Source: Pseudomonas triticifolii (GTDB lineage: Bacteria > Pseudomonadota > Gammaproteobacteria > Pseudomonadales > Pseudomonadaceae). From it: a stretch of 64,000 nucleotides of DNA. Below are positions 47,090-58,728 of the stretch, piece after piece (position 1 is the stretch's first letter; each line of letters starts with the position of its first letter). The notes beneath the pieces were generated by a model. The model worked only from the letters and a program-made list of their open reading frames with translations. It made no database searches and was not told where the DNA came from. The position numbers and the translations under genes were made by a program. The stretch covers positions 208,738 through 272,737 of the forward strand of contig NZ_JACONV010000004.1 in NCBI RefSeq assembly GCF_014358015.1, given 5' to 3'.

Positions 47090-49843
47090 GTGCTGACCAA
47101 GCTGGGCATAAAAGGCCGCGTATTACTGTTGACGATTCTGCCTGCCAGCCTGATGGCGGCGGTGCTGGGCAGTTACTTCACCTGGATGCAACTGCACGAA
47201 CTGCAGAGCCAGTTGCTGCAGCGCGGCGAAATGATCGCTCAGGACCTGGCACCGCTGTCGGCCAACGCGCTGGGCCGCAAGGACAAGATCCTGCTGAGCC
47301 GCATCGCGACCCAGACACTCGAACAGACAGACGTGCGCGCCGTGTCGTTTCTGGATGTCGACCGCAGCGTTCTGGCCCATGCCGGGCCCACCATGATCAG
47401 CCCCTCGCCGATTGGCAGCAGCACCCAACTGCTCAATTCGTCCGGCAATGACGCGACCCGTTATCTGCTGCCAGTGTTCGGGCACCAGCGTCATCTCACC
47501 AGCCCGATCATTCCTGCCGAAGCCGATACGCTGATGGGCTGGGTAGAGCTCGAAATCTCCCACAACGGTACGCTGCTGCGCGGCTACCGCAGCCTGTTCG
47601 CCAGTCTGTTGCTGATCGCCAGTGGCCTGGCCGTCACGGCCATTCTGGCGGTGCGCATGAGCCGCACCATCAACGGCCCGCTGAGCCAGATCAAACAGGC
47701 CGTGTCGCAACTCAAGGACGGCAACCTGGAAACACGCCTGCCGCCACTGGGCAGCCGGGAACTGGATGAACTCGCTTCGGGCATCAACCGCATGGCCGCG
47801 ACCCTGCAGAATGCGCAGGAAGAACTGCAGATGAGCATTGATCAGGCGACCGAGGACGTCAGGCAGAATCTGGAAACCATCGAAATCCAGAACATCGAAC
47901 TGGACCTGGCCCGCAAGGAGGCGCTCGAAGCCAGCCGGATCAAGTCCGAGTTCCTGGCCAACATGAGCCACGAAATCCGCACGCCGCTCAATGGCATTCT
48001 CGGCTTCACCCACTTGCTGCAAAAAAGCGAACTGACCCCGCGTCAGTACGACTACCTGGGCACCATCGAAAAGTCGGCGGACAACCTGCTGGCCATCATC
48101 AACGAAATTCTCGACTTCTCGAAAATCGAGGCCGGCAAACTGGTGCTGGACAATATTCCGTTCAACCTGCGCGACCTGTTGCAAGACACGCTGACCATCC
48201 TCGCCCCGGCCGCCCACGCCAAACAGCTTGAGCTGGTCAGTCTCGTGTACCGCGACACGCCACTGGCGCTGTCGGGCGATCCGCTGCGCCTGCGGCAGAT
48301 CCTGACCAATCTTGTCAGCAACGCGATCAAGTTCACCCGCGAAGGCACCATCGTCGCCCGCGCCATGCTTGAGGATGAAACCGAGGACACCGCACAACTG
48401 CGCATCAGCGTGCAGGACACCGGTATCGGCCTGTCCAGTCAGGATGTGCGGGCACTGTTCCAGGCGTTCAGTCAGGCCGACAACTCCCTGTCCCGACAAC
48501 CGGGCGGCACAGGTCTTGGGCTGGTGATTTCCAAGCGTCTGATCGAGCAGATGGGTGGCGAGATCGGTGTGGACAGCACACCCGGCGAAGGCTCGGAGTT
48601 CTGGATCAGCCTGAGCCTGCCCAAGGCTCGCGAGGATAAGGAAGAAACCGCCAATCAGCCCCTCGACGGGCTGCGCGCTGCCGTGCTTGAACACCATGAC
48701 CTGGCGCGTCAGGCACTGGAACATCAACTGGAGGACTGCGGACTGCAGACAGTGGTTTTCAATAACCTCGAAAACCTGCTCAACGGTGTAACGGCCGCGC
48801 ATCAGACGCCACTGGCTATCGACCTTGCCGTGCTGGGCGTGACCGCGCTGGAAATCTCGCCCGAGCGCTTGCGCCAGCACATCTGGGACCTGGAAAACCT
48901 CAACTGCAAAGTCATGGTGCTGTGCCCGACCACCGAGCACGCGCTGTTCCAGCTGGCGGTACATGACGTGTACACCCAGTTACAAGCCAAGCCCGCCTGT
49001 ACCCGAAAATTGCAGAAAGCGCTGTCCGAGCTGATCGCTCCAAGGGCCGTGCGCACCGACATCAGCCTGCCACTCTCAAGCCGGCCACCCCGTGTACTGT
49101 GCGTGGATGACAACCCGGCCAACCTGTTGCTGGTGCAGACCCTGCTCGAGGACATGGGTGCCGAAGTCGTGGCGGTGGACGGGGGCTACGCTGCCGTCAG
49201 CGCCGTGCAGCAGGAGGCGTTCGATCTGGTGCTGATGGACGTGCAGATGCCGGGCATGGACGGCTGCCAGGCCACTGAGGCGATTCGCGCCTGGGAAACC
49301 GAACGCAATCAGTCCTCACTGCCGATTGTCGCCCTCACGGCGCACGCCATGGCCAACGAAAAACGCTCGCTGCTGCAAAGCGGCATGGACGACTACCTGA
49401 CCAAGCCCATCAGTGAACGGCAGTTGGGGCAGGTGGTGCTCAAGTGGACCGGTCTGGCGCTGCGCAACCCGATACCCGAACGTCAGGCCGAGAGCATTGA
49501 GGCGCACGTCGGTCCGCTGGTGCTGGACCATGAAGAAGGACTGCGACTGGCAGCGGGCAAAGCCGATCTGGCAGCCGACATGCTGGCCATGCTGCTGGCC
49601 TCGCTGGACGCCGACCGCGAGGCCATTCGTGCCGCACGAGCCAGCGAGGACACGCAAAGCATCATCGAACGTGTTCATCGCCTGCACGGCGCAACCCGTT
49701 ACTGCGGCGTTCCGCAACTGCGCGCGGCCTGCCAGCGCACCGAAACCCTGCTCAAACAGGACGCGCCACATACCGAACAGGCGCTGGATGACCTGGACAA
49801 GGCCATTACCCGACTGGCGGCCGAAGCGCGGGTGACGGCGTGA
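47090..49843 (+). CDS. gacS: Hybrid sensor kinase GacS (LemA)
   Basis: 917-residue tripartite sensor kinase of the Gac/Rsm system, controlling virulence factors, exopolysaccharides and secondary metabolism. Two membrane segments (about 10-30 and 166-188) enclose a periplasmic region. HAMP follows, then HisKA with [11 protein letters not shown] (H294), the ATPase with LVSNAIKF and [12 protein letters not shown], a receiver with [11 protein letters not shown] (D717) and an HPt with [13 protein letters not shown] (H863). It is full length with a GTG start behind GGAGAGAGAGC. GacA, its partner, is not in this window. Confidence 0.97.
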   Translation: MLTKLGIKGRVLLLTILPASLMAAVLGSYFTWMQLHELQSQLLQRGEMIAQDLAPLSANALGRKDKILLSRIATQTLEQTDVRAVSFLDVDRSVLAHAGPTMISPSPIGSSTQLLNSSGNDATRYLLPVFGHQRHLTSPIIPAEADTLMGWVELEISHNGTLLRGYRSLFASLLLIASGLAVTAILAVRMSRTINGPLSQIKQAVSQLKDGNLETRLPPLGSRELDELASGINRMAATLQNAQEELQMSIDQATEDVRQNLETIEIQNIELDLARKEALEASRIKSEFLANMSHEIRTPLNGILGFTHLLQKSELTPRQYDYLGTIEKSADNLLAIINEILDFSKIEAGKLVLDNIPFNLRDLLQDTLTILAPAAHAKQLELVSLVYRDTPLALSGDPLRLRQILTNLVSNAIKFTREGTIVARAMLEDETEDTAQLRISVQDTGIGLSSQDVRALFQAFSQADNSLSRQPGGTGLGLVISKRLIEQMGGEIGVDSTPGEGSEFWISLSLPKAREDKEETANQPLDGLRAAVLEHHDLARQALEHQLEDCGLQTVVFNNLENLLNGVTAAHQTPLAIDLAVLGVTALEISPERLRQHIWDLENLNCKVMVLCPTTEHALFQLAVHDVYTQLQAKPACTRKLQKALSELIAPRAVRTDISLPLSSRPPRVLCVDDNPANLLLVQTLLEDMGAEVVAVDGGYAAVSAVQQEAFDLVLMDVQMPGMDGCQATEAIRAWETERNQSSLPIVALTAHAMANEKRSLLQSGMDDYLTKPISERQLGQVVLKWTGLALRNPIPERQAESIEAHVGPLVLDHEEGLRLAAGKADLAADMLAMLLASLDADREAIRAARASEDTQSIIERVHRLHGATRYCGVPQLRAACQRTETLLKQDAPHTEQALDDLDKAITRLAAEARVTA

Positions 49844-49884
49844 TCTTAAAGAGCTCTTTTTAAGCGCCGGACTGATGCATACCC

Positions 49885-49972
49885 TGTGGGAGGCGGCTTG
49901 CCGGCGATGGCGTCGGTTCAGTCACCGAAAAGTCGCTTCAGAAAAAGCATCGCCGGCAAACCGCCTCCCACA
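49885..49972. repeat. REP inverted pair
   Basis: TGTGGGAGGCGGCTTGCCGG at the left and the inverse CCGGCAAACCGCCTCCCACA at the right, about 88 bp, between gacS and ldhA. The outer cores are 18 of 20 identical. Confidence 0.9.
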
Positions 49973-50080
49973 GTCCGTTGGTTGCCGCAAATTTGTGTAC
50001 AACGCTACGCGTCCCGGGCGGCATGCGAACGCTAAGCATTGGCACGATCAATTTTTGATTCCGCAAAAGGACCCTCCCCC

Positions 50081-51070
50081 ATGCGTGTACTCATCTACAG
50101 CAGTCAGGAATACGACCGCGCCAGTTTTCTCGCCGAACAACTGCCAGACGGGTTGGAGCTGACCTTCCAGCCCGCGCGTCTGACCCTCGAAACCGTGGCC
50201 CTGGCGGACGGCTTCGAGGTGGTCTGTGCGTTCATCAATGACGAGCTCAGTGCCCCGATACTCGAACGGCTGGCCGCAGGCGGTACACGCCTGATCGCGC
50301 TGCGCTCGGCCGGTTTCAACCATGTGGACCTTCCCACGGCGCAGCGCCTGAGATTGAGTGTGGTACGGGTGCCGGCGTATTCGCCGCATGCCGTGGCCGA
50401 ACATGCGGTGGCACTGATCCTGTCGCTCAACCGCCACCTGCACCGCGCCTGCAACCGGACCCGCGATGGCGATTTCAGCCTGCATGGCCTGACGGGGTTC
50501 GATCTAGTGGGCAAGACCGTCGGCGTGGTCGGTACTGGTCAGATCGGCGCGACGTTCGCAAAAATCATGACCGGGTTCGGCTGCAAATTGATCGCCCATG
50601 ACCCCTTCCCCGCTCCCGACGTTGAAGCACTGGGCGCGCAGTACATGAGCTTGCCCGACCTGCTGGCTCAGGCGCAGATCATCAGCCTGCACTGCCCGTT
50701 GACCGAGCAGACCCGCCACCTGATCAACGAACAATCGCTGGCGACCCTGCAACCCGGCGCCATGCTGATCAATACCGGACGCGGCGCACTGGTGGAAACG
50801 CCCGCGCTGATCAACGCGCTGAAAACCGGTCAACTGGGCTATCTGGGGCTGGACGTGTACGAAGAGGAAGCCCAACTGTTTTTCGCGGACCGTTCCGACC
50901 TGCCGTTGCAGGACGACGTGCTGGCGCGTCTGCTGACCTTCCCCAACGTCATCGTGACGGCACACCAGGCCTTCCTGACCAAAGAGGCATTGGGTGCCAT
51001 CGCCCGCACGACGCTGGACAACATTGTCGCCTGGTCGGCGGGCACGCCGCAGAACCGGGTAGAGGGTTAA
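50081..51070 (+). CDS. ldhA: D-lactate dehydrogenase, 2-hydroxyacid dehydrogenase family
   Basis: 329-residue NAD-dependent fermentative D-lactate dehydrogenase. The nucleotide loop is VGVVGTGQIGATFAKI, the catalytic Arg lies in NTGRGALVETPAL, the Glu in YLGLDVYEEEAQ and the His in VTAHQAFLTKEA. Length matches LdhA. The start ATG at 50081 has AAAGGAC upstream. Its place directly after gacS is conserved in Pseudomonas. Confidence 0.92.
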   Translation: MRVLIYSSQEYDRASFLAEQLPDGLELTFQPARLTLETVALADGFEVVCAFINDELSAPILERLAAGGTRLIALRSAGFNHVDLPTAQRLRLSVVRVPAYSPHAVAEHAVALILSLNRHLHRACNRTRDGDFSLHGLTGFDLVGKTVGVVGTGQIGATFAKIMTGFGCKLIAHDPFPAPDVEALGAQYMSLPDLLAQAQIISLHCPLTEQTRHLINEQSLATLQPGAMLINTGRGALVETPALINALKTGQLGYLGLDVYEEEAQLFFADRSDLPLQDDVLARLLTFPNVIVTAHQAFLTKEALGAIARTTLDNIVAWSAGTPQNRVEG

Positions 51071-51115
51071 CCTCGCGCCTGTGCATGTTAGGATGCGCGC
51101 AATTTTGGAGGACCC

Positions 51116-51553
51116 ATGGCCGAACACGATTTCCGCTACAGCATGCTCAACCCGCAACACACGCTGACCGAATGCCGCACCCTGGGGCCTGGTCGCTATC
51201 AGGTCACCGGCAACGGCGGCTCGATCCACAACAACGATCAATTGCTGGTGACCATCAAGGGCAGCAAAAGCCTTTACATGCGTCTGTCGGTCGAAAAAGT
51301 CCGGCACCTGATCAACCCGCCCGGGCAATGGGTGGCGGTTGCCCACGGTCCGGTCTTCGACGAACTGGCGATCCATGAGTGGCAGGTCCACTGCGACAGC
51401 TGCAACGCTGAGCTGAAGTTCGAGTTCATGGTCGAGAGCAAGCTGGGCATCAAGGCGCAGAAACCTGCCGCCACCGCCCGCATTGCGGAACTGGGCTGGA
51501 CAACCGAAGGCGAGAAGCATTTCTGCAAGAAGTGCCAGGGGCCGGCGGCATGA
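51116..51553 (+). CDS. Conserved protein with a CxxC pair motif
   Basis: 145-residue soluble protein starting MAEHDFRYSMLNPQHTL. It has a CDSC pair (about residue 101) and a CKKC pair at residues 138-141, forming a probable zinc ribbon, and the central WVAVAHGPVFDELAIHEW (residues 71-88) is mostly beta. The same gene follows ldhA in P. aeruginosa (PA0926 region). GGAGGAC precedes the ATG. Function unknown; the stop overlaps the next start (ATGA). Confidence 0.82.
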   Translation: MAEHDFRYSMLNPQHTLTECRTLGPGRYQVTGNGGSIHNNDQLLVTIKGSKSLYMRLSVEKVRHLINPPGQWVAVAHGPVFDELAIHEWQVHCDSCNAELKFEFMVESKLGIKAQKPAATARIAELGWTTEGEKHFCKKCQGPAA

Positions 51554-51957
51554 GACAGTTGTTGCTGGCAAGCCTGATCGGTAGCGCGCTGGTGGCCGGC
51601 TGCGCGACGCAAACGCCGACCATTGAGCAGGATCGAAGCTACGTGATGGAATGGATCGGCGAACGCCCGCTGATCGACAACAGCCGCCTGACCATGACAC
51701 TCGGTGCCGACGGTCGCGCTTATGGCAACGCAGGCTGCAACCACTGGTTTGCGCCGTACAGCTTGCGCGACGGCACCATCAGCTTCGGCGCATTAGGCAA
51801 GACCCGCAAGATGTGCGCACCGGCGCTGATGGAGCAGGAACAGCGCTTCCTGAAGTCCATGTCCACCGTGCAGCGCTGGGACATCTCGCCGATCCAGCAA
51901 TTGCGCTTGTGGCCAGCTGAAGGCAAGCCGCTGCGGTTCTGGCTAGAAGAGAGCTGA
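51550..51957 (+). CDS. META-domain lipoprotein (HslJ-like)
   Basis: 135-residue lipoprotein with lipobox LVAGCAT. A META domain follows, with LTMTLGADGRAYGNAGCNHW, SFGALGKTRKMCA and AGCN as the family signature. HslJ-type META proteins are heat- and stress-induced, and some confer novobiocin resistance; function here is unknown. The ATG overlaps the stop of the upstream zinc-ribbon gene, so the pair is translationally coupled. A REP pair follows. Confidence 0.87.
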   Translation: MRQLLLASLIGSALVAGCATQTPTIEQDRSYVMEWIGERPLIDNSRLTMTLGADGRAYGNAGCNHWFAPYSLRDGTISFGALGKTRKMCAPALMEQEQRFLKSMSTVQRWDISPIQQLRLWPAEGKPLRFWLEES

Positions 51958-51986
51958 TACAAAACTGCTGAACAAACGCATTCTTT

Positions 51987-52069
51987 GTGGGAGGCGGCTT
52001 GCCGGCGATAGCGTCAATTCAGACGATGACAGGTCGCCTGAAAAACCGGATCGCCGGCAAGCCGCCTCT
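51987..52069. repeat. REP inverted pair
   Basis: GTGGGAGGCGGCTTGCCGGC and, inverted, GCCGGCAAGCCGCCTCTTAT across about 83 bp. The right end has decayed from CCCAC to TTATC. Confidence 0.88.
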
Positions 52070-52157
52070 TATCAGACAACCTGTCACTCACTAAAGAAAC
52101 GTGATCGAAGACGTTGTGGCACCTCAAACCGTCTGCGTTCAGATCGTTAGCCTTGAA

Positions 52158-52625
52158 TCACCCTTCCCCGCGCAACGTCTTGAGCTTCTGAATCACCGTC
52201 GCGGCGGACTGCTCGCCCAGCAACTGCTCGCGCATCTTGCCCTTGTCGTCGATGATGTACGTCACCGGCAGCGCCTCGGACGGCGGCAGCTCGTAGCGCT
52301 CGGCCGGGTCCTGCGCCAGCACCGTGAACTTGATACCCAGCGCGTCGGCGGCCTTTTTCAGCTCGTCGCCCTGCAGGTTGTCGAAGTTGACCCCCAACAC
52401 GGTGACTTTCTTGTCCTTCAACTGCTCGGACAAAGCATTGAATTCAGGGATCTCCGTCCGGCACGGCCCGCACCATTCGGCCCAGTAGTTCACCACCAGC
52501 CAGTGGCCGTCAATGCGCTCGCTGGACACCTTCTGACCGTTCTGGTCCGCGCCCAGATCCACGCCACACCCGCTGAGCAGCAAACTGCCGATAAGCGTCA
52601 CCGCTGCTGCCAATCGCCTTACCAT
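52158..52625 (-). CDS. TlpA-like thiol:disulfide lipoprotein
   Basis: 155-residue periplasmic thioredoxin-fold protein with a lipobox LLLSGCGVD. The redox motif is AEWCGPCRTEIPEF, and the cis-Pro segment is ALPVTYIIDDKGK. TlpA/ResA family members reduce periplasmic disulfides, such as in cytochrome c maturation; the partner is unknown. The ATG at 52625 is chosen for the lipoprotein signal; a frame running to 52961 lies antisense to the ArsC gene and is rejected. Confidence 0.92.
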   Translation of the reverse strand: MVRRLAAAVTLIGSLLLSGCGVDLGADQNGQKVSSERIDGHWLVVNYWAEWCGPCRTEIPEFNALSEQLKDKKVTVLGVNFDNLQGDELKKAADALGIKFTVLAQDPAERYELPPSEALPVTYIIDDKGKMREQLLGEQSAATVIQKLKTLRGEG

Positions 52626-52757
52626 CTGTGCTTCCTTCCTCGACTCTGATGACCGGTTACTTATGACCGCGAATGCGACTATTGACCACTCAATATGTCG
52701 AACAGTGCCCTCGCGTGGGTAGAATACGCGCCACTCCCAGCAAGATGCGACCTGCAA

Positions 52758-53894
<1,137 letters not shown>

Positions 53895-53932
53895 ACCCTC
53901 GACCTGCCTTTTGACTGTCCTTTGGAGAACCG

Positions 53933-54604
53933 ATGCACGATTACAAATGGCTGAACGAGTATTGCCTGAACCGTTTCGGCTCCGCCAAAGCACTGGAAGC
54001 CCACCTGCCCACCCCGAAAACGCCTAAACAGCTGCAAGCCATCAGCGCTGACCGCTATTTATCCACCCTTGCCCTGCGCGTGTTTCGGGCCGGTCTCAAG
54101 CACAGCCTGGTGGACTCCAAATGGCCCGCGTTCGAAGAGGTATTCTTTCGCTTCGACCCGGAAAAAGTCGTCTTGATGGGTGCCGACCACCTGGAGCGCC
54201 TGATGCAGGATGCGCGCATCATTCGCCATCTGGGCAAGCTCAAGAGCGTGCCCCGCAACGCGCAGCTGATTCTGGACATCGAGCAGGAGCACGGCAGTTT
54301 CGGCCAGTTCATCGCCGAGTGGCCGATCGATAACATCACCGGGCTGTGGCAATACCTGGCCAAGCATGGCAACCAGATGGGCGGGCTGTCCGCGCCGCGC
54401 TTCCTGCGCATGGTTGGCAAAGACACCTTCATTCCCAGCTATGACGTGGTGGCAGCGCTGAACGCGCAGAACATCGTCGACAAGGTGCCGACCAGCAAGC
54501 GCGATCAGGCCATTGTGCAGGACGCGTTCAATCAGTGGCACGCCGAAAGCGGCAGGCCGATGTGCCAGCTGTCAGCCATGCTGGCGTTCACCGTCAACCA
54601 CTGA
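53933..54604 (+). CDS. DNA-3-methyladenine glycosylase I-like protein without active-site residues
   Basis: 223-residue protein with the Tag helix-hairpin-helix core: FRFDPEKVVLMGADHLERLMQDARIIRHLGK over residues 72-102 matches Tag. The Tag catalytic Glu and stacking Trp region LEGQQAGLSW aligns here with LRVFRAGLKH, so Glu becomes Arg and Trp becomes His; the zinc-binding Cys/His pattern is also absent. Glycosylase activity is unlikely or altered. TTGGAGAACC precedes the ATG. It is convergent with ttcA. Confidence 0.72.
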   Translation: MHDYKWLNEYCLNRFGSAKALEAHLPTPKTPKQLQAISADRYLSTLALRVFRAGLKHSLVDSKWPAFEEVFFRFDPEKVVLMGADHLERLMQDARIIRHLGKLKSVPRNAQLILDIEQEHGSFGQFIAEWPIDNITGLWQYLAKHGNQMGGLSAPRFLRMVGKDTFIPSYDVVAALNAQNIVDKVPTSKRDQAIVQDAFNQWHAESGRPMCQLSAMLAFTVNH

Positions 54605-54610
54605 TTACGC

Positions 54611-55435
54611 TCAAATATTGACCACGTTGACGAACCGCGAGGCAGCGGTTTCGTCGATGCGCAGGTGGGTGAAATCGAACAGGTTGCGGTCGGCCAGTTG
54701 CGACGGCTGCACATTCTGCAGGGCGCGGAAGATGCTTTCGGTACGGCCAGGCGTTTTGCGTTCCCAGTCCTGAAGCATGTCCTTGACCACTTGGCGCTGC
54801 AGGTTTTCCTGCGAGCCGCACAGGTTGCACGGGATGATCGGGAACGCCTTGAAATCCGAATAGCGTTGAATGTCACGCTCGTGGCAGTACGCCAGCGGAC
54901 GGATCACCACATTGCGGCCATCGTCAGCCCGCAATTTGGGAGGCATGGCCTTAAGCGAACCGTTGAAGAACAGATTGAGGAAGAAGGTCTCGACGATGTC
55001 ATCGCGGTGATGACCCAGCGCCATCTTGGTGGCGCCGATCTCGTCGGCGAAGGTGTATAGCGTGCCGCGGCGCAGGCGCGAGCACAGCGAGCAGGTGGTC
55101 TTGCCTTCAGGAATCAATTCCTTGACCACTGAGTAAGTGTCTTTCTCAACGATGTGGTATTCGACGCCCAGCGCTTTGAGGTACGCCGGCAGCACATGCT
55201 CGGGAAAGCCGGGCTGTTTCTGGTCCATGTTCACCGCGACAATGTCGAATTTGATCGGCGCGACTTTCTGCAAGTGCATCAGCACGTCCAGCATGGTGTA
55301 GCTGTCTTTGCCACCAGACAGGCAGACCATGACCTTGTCACCCTCCTCAATCATGTTGAAGTCGGCAACCGCTTCGCCGGCCAGCCGACGCAGGCGTTTC
55401 TGCAGTTTGTTCTGATTGACTGAAAGGGTGCCCAT
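54611..55435 (-). CDS. ttcA: tRNA cytidine(32) 2-sulfurtransferase
   Basis: 274-residue TtcA, which thiolates C32 of some tRNAs using ATP. The PP-loop is [13 protein letters not shown]. Cluster-binding cysteines occur as [12 protein letters not shown] and [12 protein letters not shown], which fits a [4Fe-4S] cluster. Length matches the family. It is alone on its strand, 6 bases from the convergent Tag-like gene. Confidence 0.95.
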   Translation of the reverse strand: MGTLSVNQNKLQKRLRRLAGEAVADFNMIEEGDKVMVCLSGGKDSYTMLDVLMHLQKVAPIKFDIVAVNMDQKQPGFPEHVLPAYLKALGVEYHIVEKDTYSVVKELIPEGKTTCSLCSRLRRGTLYTFADEIGATKMALGHHRDDIVETFFLNLFFNGSLKAMPPKLRADDGRNVVIRPLAYCHERDIQRYSDFKAFPIIPCNLCGSQENLQRQVVKDMLQDWERKTPGRTESIFRALQNVQPSQLADRNLFDFTHLRIDETAASRFVNVVNI

Positions 55436-55653
55436 GTACTGGTGGTATCCGCTGACGATGACAGTGAGAAAAGGCGGCCATTTTACGCAAAACCGCGAGC
55501 GGGTTAAACAAGACGCTTGTGCGGCAACTCAGTGCCGTGAGCTATCAACAGCGACCTGTACATGACCAATCGCTCTAAGCCTTCGGTGATACCGGCGGAC
55601 GAGGTTTCTATACTGATCGATGAAGGCGAATCCGACTATCGAGGAGTACGCTC

Positions 55654-56253
55654 ATGATCCATCACGTCTGGGGGCTGTTCACGCACCCCGATCAGGAATG
55701 GAAGCAGATCCGTGGCGAGGAAGAGACCATCGGCCACCTGTACCTCACGCATACGCTGATTCTAGCCGCCATTCCAATCGTTTCAGCTTACATAGGCACC
55801 ACGCAGGTGGGCTGGGTGATCGGCGAACGTCCGCCGGTCATGCTCACCCATGGCAGCGCCATCTGGATGGCAGTCATGTCATATGCTTCCATGTTGGCAG
55901 GCGTGGGAGTCATGGGCAGCTTCATTCACTGGATGGCGCGCACCTATGACGCAACACCCTCGCTTGCACGCTGCATCGCGTTCGCGACCTACACCGCCAC
56001 ACCGCTGTTCTTCGGCGGGCTGGCGGCGCTCTATCCACACGTATGGCTGGGCATGCTGGTCGGGACAGCAGCAGTCTGTTACACGGTCTACCTGCTATAC
56101 GTCGGCCTGCCGACCTTCATGAATCTGCCCTCTGAAGAGGGTTTCATGTTCTCAAGTTCCGTACTCGCGGTCGGTCTGGTGGTACTGGTTGCGATCATGG
56201 CGTTTACCGTCGTGCTGTGGGGCATCGGAATAGGTCCGCAATACACACAATGA
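55654..56253 (+). CDS. Yip1-family inner-membrane protein
   Basis: 199-residue membrane protein with about five segments. The opening HHVWGLFTHPDQEWKQIRGEEE is a Yip1-like start (residues 3-24), followed by SAYIGTTQVGW. The C-terminus ends GIGIGPQYTQ. Bacterial Yip1-type proteins have no fixed function. GAGGAGTACGC precedes the ATG at 55654. It stands upstream of sprT in the same direction with a gap of 121 bases. Confidence 0.85.
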   Translation: MIHHVWGLFTHPDQEWKQIRGEEETIGHLYLTHTLILAAIPIVSAYIGTTQVGWVIGERPPVMLTHGSAIWMAVMSYASMLAGVGVMGSFIHWMARTYDATPSLARCIAFATYTATPLFFGGLAALYPHVWLGMLVGTAAVCYTVYLLYVGLPTFMNLPSEEGFMFSSSVLAVGLVVLVAIMAFTVVLWGIGIGPQYTQ

Positions 56254-56374
56254 GCATGCGCTGAACGGGTCTGCCGAGGCGCAGGCCTGGCGATATAAAT
56301 GACCACCTGGCGGCTTACATTTTCAGCTGCCCCCCACATTACGGCATACTTGGCGCATTGGAGAGCCACACAGC

Positions 56375-56869
56375 ATGCCCGATCAACTCAATTCCCGCGT
56401 CGAAACCTGCTATCAACAAGCCGAAGCCTTCTTCAAACGCACGTTCAAACGGCCGGTCGTGAGCTTCAAGCTACGCGGTCAGAAAGCGGGCGTTGCCCAT
56501 TTGCACGAGAACCTGCTGCGCTTCAATCCGCAGCTTTATCAGGAAAACGCCGAAGACTTCCTGCGCCAGACGGTGCCGCATGAAGTCGCGCACCTAATCG
56601 CTCATCAGCTGTTCGGTGGCAGCATTCAACCGCACGGCGAAGAGTGGCAGTTGATCATGCGCGGCGTGTACGAACTGCCGCCCAACCGCTGCCATACCTA
56701 CGCCGTCAAGCGTCGCAGCGTGACGCGCTACATCTATCGCTGCCCGTGCGCCGACAGCGACTTCCCCTTCACCGCCCAGCGCCACAGCATGGTGCGCAAA
56801 GGCCGGCGCTATCTGTGCAGACGCTGCCGTCAGACGCTGGTGTTCAGTGGCGAAACGAGAACCGAGTAG
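56375..56869 (+). CDS. sprT: SprT family zinc metalloprotease-like protein
   Basis: 164-residue SprT-like protein. The zinc-binding motif is VPHEVAHLIAHQLFG, near residue 70, with the third ligand downstream in GGSIQPHGEEW. Two C-terminal cysteine pairs (YRCPCAD and YLCRRCRQ) form a zinc ribbon typical of the family. Homology to the human SPRTN protease suggests DNA-linked roles, but bacterial SprT function is not established. TTGGAGAGCC precedes the ATG. Confidence 0.92.
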   Translation: MPDQLNSRVETCYQQAEAFFKRTFKRPVVSFKLRGQKAGVAHLHENLLRFNPQLYQENAEDFLRQTVPHEVAHLIAHQLFGGSIQPHGEEWQLIMRGVYELPPNRCHTYAVKRRSVTRYIYRCPCADSDFPFTAQRHSMVRKGRRYLCRRCRQTLVFSGETRTE

Positions 56870-56890
56870 CGGCCGCTGAACCGCAGGCAT

Positions 56891-56919
56891 AAAAAAACCC
56901 ATCCGAAGATGGGTTTTTT
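56891..56919. terminator. Bidirectional terminator between sprT and dctA
   Basis: AAAAAAACCCATC and GATGGGTTTTTT around a CGAA loop; A- and T-rich on both sides, so it can serve both converging genes. Confidence 0.9.
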
Positions 56920-56935
56920 CATGGCCTGATGAGGA

Positions 56936-58288
56936 TCAGACTGTTTTACCGGTGTTCACAACATTGGCTGGAGTCGGGCCTTCAGCGACGCCCAGGTCGT
57001 CTTCAGGACGGGTTTCCAGAATCGCGGAACCGCCAGAAGCCAGCTCGGACTGCAGCTTGTCGGTGTCCAGCTCGCCAACCCACTTGGCAACCACGACGGT
57101 GGCAACAGCGTTACCCACCAGGTTGGTCAGGGCGCGAGCTTCAGACATGAAGCGGTCGATACCCAGGATCAGCGCCAGACCGGCAACCGGCAGGTGGCCA
57201 ACGGCCGACAGGGTTGCAGCCAGAACGATGAAGCCGCTACCGGTCACGCCTGCAGCACCCTTGGACGACAGCAGCAGAACCAGCAGCAGGGTGATCTGGT
57301 GAGTGATGTCCATGTGGGTGTTGGTCGCCTGAGCGATGAACACGGCCGCCATGGTCAGGTAGATCGACGTACCGTCCAGGTTGAACGAGTAGCCAGTCGG
57401 GATAACCAGACCTACGACAGACTTCTGGGCACCCAGACGCTCCATCTTGATCAGCATGCGTGGCAGAGCCGATTCCGACGAGGACGTACCCAGTACGATC
57501 AACAGCTCTTCACGGATGTAGCGAACCAGTTTGAAGACGCTGAAACCGTGCGCACGGCAGATGCCGCCCAGTATGATCACCACGAACAGGAAGCAGGTGA
57601 TGTAGAAGCAGATCATCAACTGACCCAACTGCACCAGCGAGCTCACGCCGTAGGCACCGATGGTGAAGGCCATGGCACCGAACGCACCGACGGGTGCCAG
57701 CTTCATGATCATGTTGATGATGTTGAACATCACGTGAGCGAAACGATCGATGAAGTCCAGAACCGGCTTGCCGTAAGCACCCAGGCGATGCAGGGCGAAA
57801 CCGAAGATCACCGAGAACATCAGGACTTGCAGGATATCGCCGTTGGCGAACGCGCCGACGATGGTGTTCGGAATCACGTTGAGGATAAAGCCGACGATGC
57901 TCTGGTCTTTACTGGCGGTTACATAAGCCGCGATCTTGGAGGCGTCCAGGGTGCTGACGTCGATGTTCATGCCGGCGCCCGGCTGAACCACGTTCACAAC
58001 GATCAGGCCGATCAACAGGGCGATGGTCGAAACGATTTCGAAGTACAGCAGTGCGTAGCCACCGGTCTTGCCGACCGACTTCATGTTCTGCATGCCGGCG
58101 ATACCGCTCACGACCGTACAGAAGATGATGGGGGCGATCACCATCTTGATCAGCTTGATGAACCCGTCACCCAGCGGCTTGAGGGCCTTGCCGGTGTCAG
58201 GGTAGAAGTGGCCGATCAGGATACCGATAACAATCGCTACGATTACCTGAAAATAGAGAGATTTGTAGATGGGCTGACGAGTCGTCAT
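56936..58288 (-). CDS. dctA: C4-dicarboxylate transporter DctA
   Basis: 450-residue DAACS-family importer of succinate, fumarate and malate, driven by protons or sodium. It has the N-terminal [21 protein letters not shown] (residues 9-29), the serine-rich loop [32 protein letters not shown] and [16 protein letters not shown]. The ATG at 58288 with GAGGATAAC upstream is selected. A consensus sigma-54 promoter lies about 130-145 bases before it, as expected for DctB/DctD control. Confidence 0.96.
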   Translation of the reverse strand: MTTRQPIYKSLYFQVIVAIVIGILIGHFYPDTGKALKPLGDGFIKLIKMVIAPIIFCTVVSGIAGMQNMKSVGKTGGYALLYFEIVSTIALLIGLIVVNVVQPGAGMNIDVSTLDASKIAAYVTASKDQSIVGFILNVIPNTIVGAFANGDILQVLMFSVIFGFALHRLGAYGKPVLDFIDRFAHVMFNIINMIMKLAPVGAFGAMAFTIGAYGVSSLVQLGQLMICFYITCFLFVVIILGGICRAHGFSVFKLVRYIREELLIVLGTSSSESALPRMLIKMERLGAQKSVVGLVIPTGYSFNLDGTSIYLTMAAVFIAQATNTHMDITHQITLLLVLLLSSKGAAGVTGSGFIVLAATLSAVGHLPVAGLALILGIDRFMSEARALTNLVGNAVATVVVAKWVGELDTDKLQSELASGGSAILETRPEDDLGVAEGPTPANVVNTGKTV

Positions 58289-58417
58289 TGCAGTTATCCT
58301 CAAGGGCGTCGTCGGCATCTTCACCGGATGCGCGCGAGCCTATAAAGCGCTAACCCTCCTGCATTGGAGGGATTTGTTTTGTCGAGCTGCGCAAGGCAGA
58401 CCTCTACTGGATATATA

Positions 58418-58432
58418 GCAATAGGCGTGCCA
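58418..58432 (-). promoter_or_regulatory. Sigma-54 promoter of dctA
   Basis: On the minus strand TGGCACGCCTATTGC matches the -24/-12 consensus TGGCAC-N5-TTGC exactly, with GG and GC at the right spacing. It lies about 130-145 bases upstream of the dctA ATG in the correct orientation. RpoN with DctD is the expected regulator in this family. Confidence 0.88.
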
Positions 58433-58640
58433 CGAAGGCAAAAGGACATCAGCACCACGGATTACAAGGGCGACAGGCTGACGATAGCCGGAAACGGAAA
58501 AAAGCGATGGCGGTTTTCCGCCGTATTGAGCTAAAAACCCGGCTGCAGTGGCGGGTATCCGCCTTGTGCAGAGCTTTATGAGCAACATGCCCACGCAAAG
58601 TACTCGTTGTTATACGCAAGTCTTGCTGCAACCAACGGGC

Positions 58641-58728
58641 TGTGGCGGGCGGCTTGCCGACGATGCTGTTTCTGAGGCGACCTAATCAGTGACTGAACTG
58701 AAGCCATCGTCAGCAAGCCGCCTCCCAC
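58641..58728. repeat. REP inverted pair
   Basis: TGTGGCGGGCGGCTTGCCGA on the left and CGTCAGCAAGCCGCCTCCCA on the right, about 88 bp. The left arm has decayed (GCGGGCGG against GGGAGGCGG). Confidence 0.85.

Noticed and set aside
49846..49866. Palindrome CTTAAAGAG..CTCTTTTTAAG after gacS as terminator
   Set aside because: AT-rich, weak stem and no proper T-run; not a convincing terminator.
58340..58631. Short minus-strand frames upstream of dctA
   Set aside because: They contain the sigma-54 promoter and lack ribosome sites and homology.
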